A DNA stretch of 64,000 nt from Sabulicella glaciei (GTDB lineage: Bacteria > Pseudomonadota > Alphaproteobacteria > Acetobacterales > Acetobacteraceae). This document shows, piece by piece, positions 22,583 to 30,535 of this stretch; the first letter of the stretch is position 1; each line of letters starts with the position of its first letter. Below the pieces are notes generated by a model. It made no database searches. It worked only from the letters and a program-made list of their open reading frames with translations, and was not told the origin of the DNA. The stretch covers positions 62,001 to 126,000 of the forward strand of contig NZ_JAPFQI010000009.1 of NCBI RefSeq assembly GCF_026183895.1. The letters run 5' to 3'. A program made the translations under genes and the position numbers.

Positions 22583-23067
22583 TGGCCGAGAAGCGCAAGA
22601 AGCCGCTGATCAGCCACGGCACGGCGGCGCAGAACCGCCGCGCCCGGTTCGACTACAAGGTCGGCGACACGATCGAGGCGGGGATGGTCCTGTTGGGGCC
22701 CGAAGTGAAAAGCCTGCGCGCCGGCCGCGCCAGCCTGGGCGAGGCCTGGGCGGGGGAGCGCGATGGCGAGATCTGGCTGTTCGGCTGCCACATCAGCGAA
22801 TGGCAGGCGGGCAGCGTGGTCGCGAAGTTCGATCCCGTCCGTCCGCGCAAGCTGTTGCTGCACAAGAAGCAGGTGCGAGAGCTGACCGGTGCCGTGACCC
22901 GCGAGGGCGCGACGCTGGTGCCGCTGGAAATCCGCTTCAACGACCAGGGTCGGGCCAAGTGCATCATCGCCCTGGCCACCGGCAAGAAGCAGCACGACAA
23001 GCGCGCTGACATCGCCAAACGAGACTGGCAGCGCGACAAGGCGCGTCTTCTGCGCGACAAGAGCTAG
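22582..23067 (+). CDS. smpB: SsrA-binding protein SmpB
   Basis: A 161-residue RNA-binding partner of tmRNA in ribosome rescue. It shows the N-terminal AQNRRARFDYKVGDTIEAG, GPEVKSLRAGRASL, the LLLHKKQVREL segment and a basic C-terminal tail (KRDWQRDKARLLRD) that enters the decoding channel. The ATG at 22582 shares a base with the dapA stop. The dapA-smpB order is common in alphaproteobacteria. The tmRNA gene itself is not in this window. Confidence 0.97.
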   Translation: MAEKRKKPLISHGTAAQNRRARFDYKVGDTIEAGMVLLGPEVKSLRAGRASLGEAWAGERDGEIWLFGCHISEWQAGSVVAKFDPVRPRKLLLHKKQVRELTGAVTREGATLVPLEIRFNDQGRAKCIIALATGKKQHDKRADIAKRDWQRDKARLLRDKS

Positions 23068-23221
23068 GGCGGGCGTTCCTACCGCCTTCGCTCTTTCCCT
23101 GTATTTCCCGAGAAAATGCAACTAAAAGTTGTGAAGCGCACGCATAATTTCAACTTATGGAATTTATTCTAAAAATGTGAAGGAAACATCGCGCGACTCC
23201 AGGTCTACGCAGATCTACGTG

Positions 23222-23250
23222 TTGACCAAACGTTAACCACCTCCGATAAC
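23222..23250 (+). promoter_or_regulatory. Sigma-70-type promoter upstream of the RTX-like gene
   Basis: A -35 hexamer TTGACC (23222-23227) and a -10 hexamer GATAAC (23245-23250) are separated by 17 bases. They match the consensus at five and four of six positions. It lies in a relatively A+T-rich 250-base gap between smpB and the RTX-like gene and would start transcription about 60 bases before that ATG. The gap from 23068 to 23221 shows no gene. It holds an A+T-rich stretch at about 23120-23185. Confidence 0.6.
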
Positions 23251-23317
23251 CCCAGACGGGTGCAGTGCAACAGGCGAGGGTCTGAGAGACCTCGACTGCA
23301 AGTGAGAGGGTGGTACG

Positions 23318-24841
23318 ATGGCGGATGTGACCCTTCCGGGCGCCGGGGGTGGAACGATCTCTGTCCCCGTGAACGAACAGTTTCAGGCAGAGATTCAGAA
23401 CCAACTCAGCACGCGGCCGAGCGGGCAGGTGGTGGCAGGCGGTTCGCTTCCCACCGTCAGCAGCCCTACCTCGGTCGTGTTCACGGGAAGCGTGCCGTTT
23501 GACGGCCCGCTCAACCTGACCGCCGACATCAAGACGGTCATCATCGCGAACAACCAGCCGGCCACGGTGAATGGCGGCACGGTGGGCGATGCGCTGGTCG
23601 TGTCCGGCGAGGGCGGGCTGAATGCCAGCTTCATCAACGGCAGCGCGACGGTGTTCGCGGCGGGCGGCAACAACCAGGTCAACTCCTCCTGGGACGGTTC
23701 CCGCACCGAGGTTTCCACCGGCACGGGCGACGACACGATCCGCCTGCACAGCGGGTCGGGCGCCGTGGAGAGCCTGGGCGGCAACAACAGCATCATGGCC
23801 AAGGGTGACTTCCAGGTCACCACGGGCAGCGGCAACGACCGGTTCTGGGTTGCCAGCGGCACCAACACGATCGCCTCCAGCGGCGGCGACAACCGTCTGC
23901 ACCTGCAGACCGGCGCCAACAAGGTGACGCTCGGCGACGGCAACGACACGCTCATCGCGAAGGATGGCAGCAGCACCATCTTCGCCGGTGCCGGCAACGA
24001 CCAGATCTGGGTCGATGGCGGCAGCCACAGCATCGACATGGGCTCGGGCAAGGACACGGTCCAGCTGCGCGGCGGCACGGGCAGTGAAGTGCGCCTCGGC
24101 GAGAGCGGCACGGTTTCCGCCCTGCAGGGCAACAACACCATCCACGCCGGCAGCGGCAGCGCCTGGATCACAGGCGGCGCGGGCAACATGACGGTCTATG
24201 GCGGCGCCGGGAACACGACGGTGCACAGCAAGACGGGCCAGCTGAACTTCATCGGCGGCGCGGGCACCGACACGGTGATTGGCGGCGCCGGCAGCGCCAC
24301 CATCACCGGTGGCGAGGGCGGCGGCTACTATGTCGGCGGCGCGTCGGGCAACAACAGCCTGACCGCCGGCTTCGGCAAGACCACGCTGATCGCGGGCGGC
24401 AATGGCGACACGCTGGTCGCGGCGGGCGCCGGTGGCGATGTGCTGAAGGCGGCGGCGGGCAACGTCACCCTGCTTGGTGGCACCTCGACCGGCCAGAACT
24501 GGTATGTCGGCAAGGACGGCGACGCGACGATGAGCATCGTCGGCGGCTCCGGCAACGAGTTCTTCGTCATGGGCCGCGGCAATGCCACGGTCACCGGCGG
24601 CGAGGGCCGCGATGTCTTCCAGTTCTTCAAGAACGCGGGTGGCATCAACACCAACACCGTCACCATCACCGACTTCACCATCGGCACGGACCGCCTGTCC
24701 TTCCAGGACTTCGGCAGCGCGGCGGATGCGGTGACGAGCAACATCTCCTTCGGCGGATCGACCACCCTCACGCTGTCCGACGGCACGACCCTCGTGCTGA
24801 GCGGCGTCGAGAACAACGACCTGTCCAAGCTGACCGCCTGA
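23318..24841 (+). CDS. RTX-like beta-roll repeat protein, probable type I secretion substrate
   Basis: A 507-residue acidic, glycine/asparagine/threonine-rich protein. From about residue 130 it carries many degenerate calcium-binding nonapeptide-like units (GTGDDTIRL, GSGNDRFWV, GDGNDTLIA, GAGNDQIWV, GSGKDTVQL, GGAGTDTVI, GGEGRDVFQ). A C-terminal region with TVTITDFTIGTDRLSFQDFG is typical of the end of RTX proteins that leave the cell by type I secretion. No N-terminal signal peptide is present, which fits that route. No enzymatic domain is recognised. The matching ABC exporter is not in the window. The next two genes may act with it. Confidence 0.82.
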   Translation: MADVTLPGAGGGTISVPVNEQFQAEIQNQLSTRPSGQVVAGGSLPTVSSPTSVVFTGSVPFDGPLNLTADIKTVIIANNQPATVNGGTVGDALVVSGEGGLNASFINGSATVFAAGGNNQVNSSWDGSRTEVSTGTGDDTIRLHSGSGAVESLGGNNSIMAKGDFQVTTGSGNDRFWVASGTNTIASSGGDNRLHLQTGANKVTLGDGNDTLIAKDGSSTIFAGAGNDQIWVDGGSHSIDMGSGKDTVQLRGGTGSEVRLGESGTVSALQGNNTIHAGSGSAWITGGAGNMTVYGGAGNTTVHSKTGQLNFIGGAGTDTVIGGAGSATITGGEGGGYYVGGASGNNSLTAGFGKTTLIAGGNGDTLVAAGAGGDVLKAAAGNVTLLGGTSTGQNWYVGKDGDATMSIVGGSGNEFFVMGRGNATVTGGEGRDVFQFFKNAGGINTNTVTITDFTIGTDRLSFQDFGSAADAVTSNISFGGSTTLTLSDGTTLVLSGVENNDLSKLTA

Positions 24842-24863
24842 CGGACGCCCGGCCACCCACTTC

Positions 24864-25994
24864 ATGGCCGAGGCGAAGGTTCACATGCCCGGTTCGGAGG
24901 GTTCCCCCCTCCGGCCGGGCATCGTGCTTCTGATCACGCACGACGAGGGCGGCGGCGTCGAACGCTTCGTCGCGCGCCATGCCACCTCCCTCGCGGCCGA
25001 GGGCGAGACCTGCTGGTTCCTCCGCCCCGATTCCTTTGGCGGCCCGGCCCGGCTCGAACGCCCGGGCGAAGTTCCCCTGACCTTTGATCCGAAGCGAGGC
25101 CATGCGGCGCTCCTTTCCCTACTGCGCGGGGCGGTCGGACGGATCGAGGTCCATCACCTCCGCAGCCACGCGCCACGCTTCAAGCGGCTGCCGCTCGAAC
25201 TCGGCGTACCCTTCCGCGTGGTCATGCATGACTGGTCGCTTCTTTGCCCCCGCGCCACGCTGACCCGCCCGGATGGCGGGTTCTGCGGCGAAGCGGGCCC
25301 CGAGGCCTGCGCAAGCTGCGTTTCCGGCTATGCCATGATGCCGGTCGCAGCGCCGCGCGGCGTTGCGGCGCTGCGCCGCGACTCGGCCGCGCTGCTGCGT
25401 CGGGCGGAGCGCGTGGTGGTGGCGTCGCGCGACGGCGCCCGTCGCATCCGGCGTCACTTCCCCGGCGTCGAGCCGGTCCTGGAACCCTGGGAGGAAGCGC
25501 CACCCCCACCGGCACCGCCAGGCCAGACGCCCTGGCCCCGGATCTGCGTCGCCGGACGGCTGACGCGCCACAAGGGGTTCGAGGTTCTGCGCGACTGTGC
25601 AGCCGACGCGGCCGCGCGCAAGCTGCCCATGGATTTCGTGCTGGTCGGGCGTTCGATGGACGACGCGGCGCTGCGGGCCACCGGCCGCTGCGCGGTGACA
25701 GGGGAATACGCGGAAGGGACCGGCGAGGCCTGGGTGCGGGCGCAGCGCGCCGCGATCGGCTTCATTCCGTCCATCTGGCCGGAAACCTGGTGCTACGCCC
25801 AATCCGTTCTGGTCGCGGCCGGGCTGCCCGTCGCCGCCTTCGCCCTGGGGGCCCAGGGCGAAAGGGTGGCGGCATCCGGAGGCATCGCCTTGCCCCTGGG
25901 CTTGCCGCCCGGGCGCATCAATGACTTGTTGCTGGCGCGCATGGCAGGCTTGGCCATGCCGAGCCAAAGTGAGAGACCGCCGCTCCATGCCTGA
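24864..25994 (+). CDS. Glycosyltransferase, GT-B type
   Basis: A 376-residue protein with a GT4-like layout. The N-terminal domain begins LLITHDEGGGVERFV and contains EVHHLRSH and VVMHDWSLLCPRATL. A Cys-rich loop FCGEAGPEACASCVSGY follows. The C-terminal nucleotide-sugar domain has ICVAGRLTRHKGFEVL and FIPSIWPETWCYAQSVL, matching the acidic EX7E-type region. The HDWSLLCP and CASC pattern is found in polysaccharide-type glycosyltransferases. It starts 22 bases after the RTX-like gene and overlaps the next gene by eight bases, so it is probably in that operon. Confidence 0.8.
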   Translation: MAEAKVHMPGSEGSPLRPGIVLLITHDEGGGVERFVARHATSLAAEGETCWFLRPDSFGGPARLERPGEVPLTFDPKRGHAALLSLLRGAVGRIEVHHLRSHAPRFKRLPLELGVPFRVVMHDWSLLCPRATLTRPDGGFCGEAGPEACASCVSGYAMMPVAAPRGVAALRRDSAALLRRAERVVVASRDGARRIRRHFPGVEPVLEPWEEAPPPPAPPGQTPWPRICVAGRLTRHKGFEVLRDCAADAAARKLPMDFVLVGRSMDDAALRATGRCAVTGEYAEGTGEAWVRAQRAAIGFIPSIWPETWCYAQSVLVAAGLPVAAFALGAQGERVAASGGIALPLGLPPGRINDLLLARMAGLAMPSQSERPPLHA

Positions 25995-26856
25995 CCAGAA
26001 CCAAGACCGGGTCCGCGACGTGCGCGTCGCCGCGCACACCTTGGTCCTCCCCCGTGGCAAGTTCTGCATCTCGGTGGCCGAGGTTTCGCCCGGCATCCCC
26101 GCCGCGCGGCTCCCCGGCCTCGCCATCTCCACCATTCCCGGCGAGGGGTCGGAGGTGGAGATCGCGCAGTTCCCCGGCAATCCCTGGCTGCGGCATCCGG
26201 GCGATGCGCTGCTGGTGACGGTGGGCAGCGACGAGGCGCGCCTGCTCCTTACCAGCTACAACCTGCTGGAAGGAGAGGGGGCGAAGCCGCCGCGCATGCA
26301 GGTGCAGCGCCTGGACGTGCCGGGCCAAGCCAGCCTCGGCCCCGCGCCCGAGGCGGCGGGGACGGCCGAACCGCCCCCCGCCCCGCCGGCCGCTTCCGCT
26401 TCGTCCGGACCGCAGCCGGTGCTCGTGCACGTCGCCCGGGTGGGGGACCGATCCGGCGCCCTCGGCGAATGGCTGGGCATGCGGGAGCCGGGCTGCGTCA
26501 TCGAGGGGGTGCAGGTCACCCCGCCCGAAGGCGTTCCGGCCGAGGAGCTGGAGTATCAGGTCGTGCTCGGCAAGGGCTGGACCTCGCCCTGGTCGCAGGG
26601 CGGCGAGTTCTGCGGCAGCCGCGGCATGACGCTGCCGGTCCAGGGCCTGCGCGTCGCCCTGCGCGGCGCGAGCGCGGAGCGCTACACGGTGAGCGTGGAG
26701 GGCGTGACCGCGGGCGGCGAGACGCTGGGCCCCGTCGGCAATGACGAGCTGTGCGGGCTGGACGATCCGGAGCCCCTGGTCCAGCTGCGGCTGCGCTTCG
26801 AGGCGCGCCAGAACGCTCCCTCCCGTAAGCGCCGCGTGGCCAAGGCAAAGCGCTGA
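25987..26856 (+). CDS. Hypothetical protein with a ChW-like Trp/Gly repeat segment
   Basis: A 289-residue protein with no confident family. The N-terminal half (residues 1-115) is beta-rich. Residues about 120-140 are a proline/alanine-rich linker. The C-terminal half contains [19 protein letters not shown], then [17 protein letters not shown]. That spacing of Tyr, Gly-Trp, Trp and Gly residues resembles the clostridial hydrophobic (ChW) repeat; this is a visual match only. A basic tail ([11 protein letters not shown]) ends it. No signal peptide is evident. It overlaps the glycosyltransferase by eight bases and so is translationally coupled. Confidence 0.6.
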   Translation: MPDQNQDRVRDVRVAAHTLVLPRGKFCISVAEVSPGIPAARLPGLAISTIPGEGSEVEIAQFPGNPWLRHPGDALLVTVGSDEARLLLTSYNLLEGEGAKPPRMQVQRLDVPGQASLGPAPEAAGTAEPPPAPPAASASSGPQPVLVHVARVGDRSGALGEWLGMREPGCVIEGVQVTPPEGVPAEELEYQVVLGKGWTSPWSQGGEFCGSRGMTLPVQGLRVALRGASAERYTVSVEGVTAGGETLGPVGNDELCGLDDPEPLVQLRLRFEARQNAPSRKRRVAKAKR

Positions 26857-26860
26857 CGGG

Positions 26861-26888
26861 TTGACTCAAGGGGAAAGGGTGCTTATTC
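26861..26888 (+). promoter_or_regulatory. Possible promoter for rpmJ
   Basis: A -35-like TTGACT (26861-26866) is followed after 16 bases by a weak -10-like TTATTC (26883-26888), directly after the preceding gene. The -35 is good and the -10 is poor, so this is a tentative call. Confidence 0.4.
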
Positions 26889-26898
26889 GCCCGCAGAC

Positions 26899-26922
26899 CG
26901 GGGATGGCGCAGGCCATCCCCG
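26899..26922 (+). promoter_or_regulatory. Hairpin in the rpmJ leader
   Basis: A nine-base-pair inverted repeat (26899-26907 with 26914-26922, six-base loop) lies 25 bases before the rpmJ start. A short T run follows at 26928-26933. It could be a terminator for the preceding operon that allows read-through, or a leader structure affecting rpmJ expression. The sequence alone does not decide. Confidence 0.5.
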
Positions 26923-26947
26923 AACCCGTTTTTGCCGCGAGTTTCCA

Positions 26948-27073
26948 ATGAAGATCCGCAACAGCCTGAAGTCCGCGAAGACGCGGGACAAGAACTGCGT
27001 GGTGGTGCGCCGCCGTGGCCGCCTCTACGTCCTCAACAAGAAGAACCCGCGCATGAAGGTCCGCCAGGGCTGA
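26948..27073 (+). CDS. rpmJ: 50S ribosomal protein L36, zinc-independent (C-minus) type
   Basis: A 41-residue basic protein of the large ribosomal subunit. It has [33 protein letters not shown] and the RQG end. The Cys/His set that binds zinc in the C-plus form is missing: only one Cys is present. This is the YkgO-type paralogue, which is the usual L36 in alphaproteobacteria. It stands alone, outside the spc ribosomal operon. Confidence 0.96.
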   Translation: MKIRNSLKSAKTRDKNCVVVRRRGRLYVLNKKNPRMKVRQG

Positions 27074-27174
27074 TGCCTTCCCGGCCTGGCTGGGCCGGGC
27101 CGAAGCGGAGCGGGGCTGCAACCCCGCTGGATGCATGTCGTTTCCCCTTCACTTCTCTTGGAAGGAGATGCGAC

Positions 27175-27759
27175 ATGAAATCGATTCTGCTCGCCGGTGC
27201 GGCGGCCCTGCTCCTCTCGGGCGCGGCCTCCGCGCAGAGCTACGGTTCCTCGCAATACAGCGCGTCGGGCAATGATGCCCGCAACACCAATTCCATGACT
27301 GCCCAGGCGGATACCATGTCCGGCCAGCGCAACATGCGTTCCGACTCCATGTCGGGTCAGCGCAACATGCGCTCCGAACGCCGGGCGGAGCAGCGCCGCG
27401 CGACCAACAGCAGCCGCCGGTCCACCCGCCCGGAAGACCAGGCCTACATGGGCGGCGGCATGATCCTCGAGAATGGCCAGCCGGTTGGCATGGGCGGCTC
27501 CTCGATGGGCGGCGGTGCTGGCATGGGTGGCAGCGCCGGGATGGGCGTCGGCGGCATGTCCGCGCCGGGCGGCTACATGCCGGGCTCGGGCATGGTGGGC
27601 CAGGGCCGCGGCGGTCCCGGTGGCTTTCGGCCGGACAACAGCCCCGGCGGGCATGATGGGCAGGTGACGCCCGGCCCGCGCCCCATGGGCTCCAGCATGA
27701 TGCCGGGCGGTACGGGCACCGGCCGCGCCGCCGGCACCGCGCCGGGCGGCGGCAACTAA
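27175..27759 (+). CDS. Secreted low-complexity protein with Met/Gly-rich repeats
   Basis: A 194-residue protein of unknown function. A clear signal peptide (MKSILLAGAAALLLSGAASA) would send it to the periplasm or outside. After it comes an Asn/Ser/Arg-rich region with two exact 11-residue units of the form MSGQRNMRS plus two residues, and then a long Gly/Met/Pro-rich tail with many GGM, GMGG and PGG motifs. No enzyme fold is likely. A strong ribosome site (GAAGGAGA) precedes the ATG. Met-rich low-complexity tails occur in metal-binding proteins, but that is only a suggestion. Confidence 0.75.
   Translation: MKSILLAGAAALLLSGAASAQSYGSSQYSASGNDARNTNSMTAQADTMSGQRNMRSDSMSGQRNMRSERRAEQRRATNSSRRSTRPEDQAYMGGGMILENGQPVGMGGSSMGGGAGMGGSAGMGVGGMSAPGGYMPGSGMVGQGRGGPGGFRPDNSPGGHDGQVTPGPRPMGSSMMPGGTGTGRAAGTAPGGGN
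27316..27377 (+). repeat. Two tandem 33-base coding repeats
   Basis: Two near-identical 29-base segments at 27316-27344 and 27349-27377, spaced by 33 bases (11 codons). They encode MSGQRNMRS twice. They differ only at a few third-codon positions, so the duplication is old enough to have drifted but the peptide has been kept. Confidence 0.85.
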
Positions 27760-27801
27760 GACACCGACGGGCCGGGCCAGCCCCGGCTTCCGGAAAAGAC
27801 C

Positions 27802-27831
27802 GGGCCGGCCTCCTCGTGGGGCCGGCCCTTT
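27802..27831 (+). terminator. Probable terminator after the secreted protein gene
   Basis: A nine-base-pair all-G:C stem (27802-27810 with 27820-27828) with a nine-base loop, followed by TTT. It lies 43 bases past the stop codon at 27759 and before glcD. Confidence 0.65.
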
Positions 27832-27878
27832 CGCGCGTGGCGCTTGCGGATGGCGAGGCGCAGGGACATTTTGACCCC

Positions 27879-29318
27879 ATGATCCGCCTCCCGCCCCCGA
27901 AGCCCGAGATCCTCGCACGCCGGGATGGCATCCTGGCCGATCTGGGGCGCCTCCTGCCCGAGGATGCGGTGATCGGCGAGGCGATCCGGCTGCGTCCCTA
28001 CGAGACGGACGGGCTTTCCGCCTACCGGCAGATGCCGCTGGCCGTGACGCTTCCCCGCACCACGGAGGAGGTCGCCGCGGTGCTGCGTTATTGCCATGCG
28101 AACGGTATCCGCGTGGTGCCGCGCGGCGCTGGCACCTCGCTCTCCGGCGGTGCGCTGCCGCTGGAGGATGCGGTGGTGATCGGGCTGATGCGGATGAACC
28201 GCATCCTGGAGGTGAACTACGACGACCGCTTCGCGGTGGTGGAGGCGGGCGTCACCAATATCGGCATCACCAAGGCGGTGGAGGGGGACGGGTTCTTCTA
28301 CGCGCCCGACCCGTCCTCGCAGCTTGCCTGCATGATCGGCGGCAACGTGATGATGAACTCGGGCGGGGCGCATTGCCTGAAATACGGCGTCACCGCCAAC
28401 AACCTGCTCGGCCTCACCTTCGTGACGATCGAGGGCGAGGTGGTGCGCATCGGCGGACAGCATCTCGACGCCGCCGGCTATGACTGGCTGGGCCTCATCA
28501 CCGGTTCCGAGGGACAACTCGGCATGGTGACGGAGGTGACCGTCCGCATCCTGCGCTCGCCTGAGGGGGCGCGGGCCATGCTGGCCGCTTTTTCCTCCGT
28601 GGAGGTGGCAGGGCAGGCGGTGGACGCGATCATCGGTGCGGGCGTCATCCCGGTGGCGCTGGAGTTCATGGACAAGCCCTGCATCCATGCCTGCGAGGCC
28701 TTCGCCCATGCGGGCTACCCGCTCGATGCGGAGGCGGTGCTGATCATCGAGGTGGAAGGTAGCCTGGCCGAGCAGGACATGCTGCTGAACCGCATCAAGG
28801 AGATCTGCGACCGCTTCGAGCCCATCAGCATGAAGCTGGCCGAAAGCGCGGAGCAGTCCCTCGCCATCTGGAAGGGGCGCAAGGGCGCCTTCGGCGCGGT
28901 GGGCCGCATCTCGCCCGACTATCTCTGCATGGACGGCACCATCCCGACCGGCGAACTGCCGCATGTGCTGAAGCGCATCGGCGAGATGAGCGCGCATTAC
29001 GGCCTGGGCGTCGCCAACGTGTTCCATGCGGGGGACGGCAATCTCCATCCCCTCATCATGTTCGACGCCAATGACGCGGAAAGCTTCCGCAAGGCCGAGG
29101 CCTTCGGCGCCGACATCCTGCGGCTGTGCGTCGAGGTGGGTGGCTGCCTGACCGGCGAGCACGGCGTGGGCGTGGAGAAGCGCGACCTGATGGTGGCGCA
29201 GTTCACCCCGCGCGAACTGGCGCTCCAGCGCGCGGTGAAGTCAGCCTTCGATCCCGGCTGGCTGCTGAACCCGGCCAAGGTCTTTCCCCTCGAAGGGAAC
29301 GAGGCGCTGGCGGCATGA
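27879..29318 (+). CDS. glcD: Glycolate oxidase subunit GlcD (FAD-linked)
   Basis: A 479-residue FAD-binding type 4 oxidase subunit that oxidises glycolate (or another 2-hydroxy acid) to the 2-oxo acid. The FAD domain shows VVPRGAGTSLSGGALP, GDGFFYAPDPSSQ and IGGNVMMNSGGAHCLKYG. The C-terminal cap has NVFHAGDGNLHPLI and GGCLTGEHGVGVEK. The ATG at 27879 gives the normal start MIRLPPPKPEIL; the frame upstream is probably non-coding. It overlaps glcE by four bases, the first of three coupled subunits. Confidence 0.95.
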   Translation: MIRLPPPKPEILARRDGILADLGRLLPEDAVIGEAIRLRPYETDGLSAYRQMPLAVTLPRTTEEVAAVLRYCHANGIRVVPRGAGTSLSGGALPLEDAVVIGLMRMNRILEVNYDDRFAVVEAGVTNIGITKAVEGDGFFYAPDPSSQLACMIGGNVMMNSGGAHCLKYGVTANNLLGLTFVTIEGEVVRIGGQHLDAAGYDWLGLITGSEGQLGMVTEVTVRILRSPEGARAMLAAFSSVEVAGQAVDAIIGAGVIPVALEFMDKPCIHACEAFAHAGYPLDAEAVLIIEVEGSLAEQDMLLNRIKEICDRFEPISMKLAESAEQSLAIWKGRKGAFGAVGRISPDYLCMDGTIPTGELPHVLKRIGEMSAHYGLGVANVFHAGDGNLHPLIMFDANDAESFRKAEAFGADILRLCVEVGGCLTGEHGVGVEKRDLMVAQFTPRELALQRAVKSAFDPGWLLNPAKVFPLEGNEALAA

Positions 29319-30523
29319 GCGCTGCGCTCGACAAGGTAACCGCCCCCGACACGGAGGAGGGCGTGGCCGAGGCCGTGCGCGCCGCGCTGGCCGCGCGCGA
29401 GCCTCTGGCGGTGGAGGGCCGCGGCACCAAGCGCGCCATGCTGCGCCCGGTCCAGGCGGCGCGCACCCTGTCCACGCGCGCATTGACGGGCATCACCCTC
29501 TACCGCCCGACGGAACTCGTGATCTCGGCCCGAGCCGGCACCCCGGTCGCGGAGATCGAGGCGGCGCTGGCCGAAAAGAACCAGATGCTGATCGCCGAGC
29601 CGCCCGATCTGCGCGCCCTGTTCGGCGCGGAGGAGGGTGCGACGCTGGGCGGCGTGGTGGGCGCCAACCTGTCAGGCCCGCGCCGCATCACCGGCGGCGC
29701 GATGCGCGACCACGTGCTGGGCATCCGCGCCGTTTCGGGCGAGGGCGAGGTGTTCCGCTCGGGCGGGCGGGTGCTGAAGAACGTCACCGGCCTCGACCTC
29801 TGCAAGCTGCTGACCGGCGCCTACGGCACGCTGGGCGTGCTGACCGAGGTGACGCTGAAGGTGCAGCCGGCCGGCGAGGCGACGGGCACGCTGGCTGTGC
29901 GCGTGCCGGACCTCGCGGAAGGCATCGCCGTCCTTTCCGCTGCGCTCAGCTCGCCTTTCGGCGTTTCGGGCGCTGCGCTGCTGCCCGAAGGGCACGCACC
30001 GCTCGGCCTCGACGGGCCGGTGGCGCTGGTGCGGATCGAGGATTTCGCCGAATCCGTCACCTATCGCCTCGGGCGGCTGCGCGCCGCCCTGTCCTGCTTC
30101 GGCGAGGTGTCGATGCTGGAGGGCGCGCCCTCCCGCGCCGCCTGGCGCGCGGTGCGCGACGCAGTGCCCCTCGGCGCCGCGCCGGAGGGGGCGGTGTGGC
30201 GCATCTCCGTCGCGCCGAGCCGCGCGCCGGGGGTCTGCGCCGCGTTGCGCGAGGCCTTCCCCGCGCGGCTGCTGCTGGACTGGGGCGGCGGGCTGGTCTG
30301 GGTGTCCGGCCCGGCGACCGCCGAGGCTCATGCGGCGGTGATGGCGGCAGCCGCCGTGGCTGGCGGCACCTTCACCCTGTTCCGCGCGCCCGAGGCGCTG
30401 AGTGCCGCCGTTGCCGTGCTACCGGAGGAGCCGGCGCCACTGGCTGCCATTGGCGGGCGCGTGAAATCGGTGCTCGACCCGGCCGGAATCCTGAACCCCG
30501 GCCGCATGCGCGCCGGGGCGTGA
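29315..30523 (+). CDS. glcE: Glycolate oxidase subunit GlcE (FAD-binding)
   Basis: A 402-residue second FAD-binding subunit of glycolate oxidase. It has EGRGTKRAMLRP, the TPVAEIEAALAEKNQMLIAEPPD segment, GATLGGVVGANLSGPRRITGGAMRDHVLG and RVLKNVTGLDLCKLLTGAYGTLG, ending in the typical ILNPGRMRAG. The ATG at 29315 overlaps the glcD stop (ATGA), and glcF follows after 12 bases. Confidence 0.95.
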   Translation: MSAALDKVTAPDTEEGVAEAVRAALAAREPLAVEGRGTKRAMLRPVQAARTLSTRALTGITLYRPTELVISARAGTPVAEIEAALAEKNQMLIAEPPDLRALFGAEEGATLGGVVGANLSGPRRITGGAMRDHVLGIRAVSGEGEVFRSGGRVLKNVTGLDLCKLLTGAYGTLGVLTEVTLKVQPAGEATGTLAVRVPDLAEGIAVLSAALSSPFGVSGAALLPEGHAPLGLDGPVALVRIEDFAESVTYRLGRLRAALSCFGEVSMLEGAPSRAAWRAVRDAVPLGAAPEGAVWRISVAPSRAPGVCAALREAFPARLLLDWGGGLVWVSGPATAEAHAAVMAAAAVAGGTFTLFRAPEALSAAVAVLPEEPAPLAAIGGRVKSVLDPAGILNPGRMRAGA

Positions 30524-30535
30524 GAAGAACGAGAC

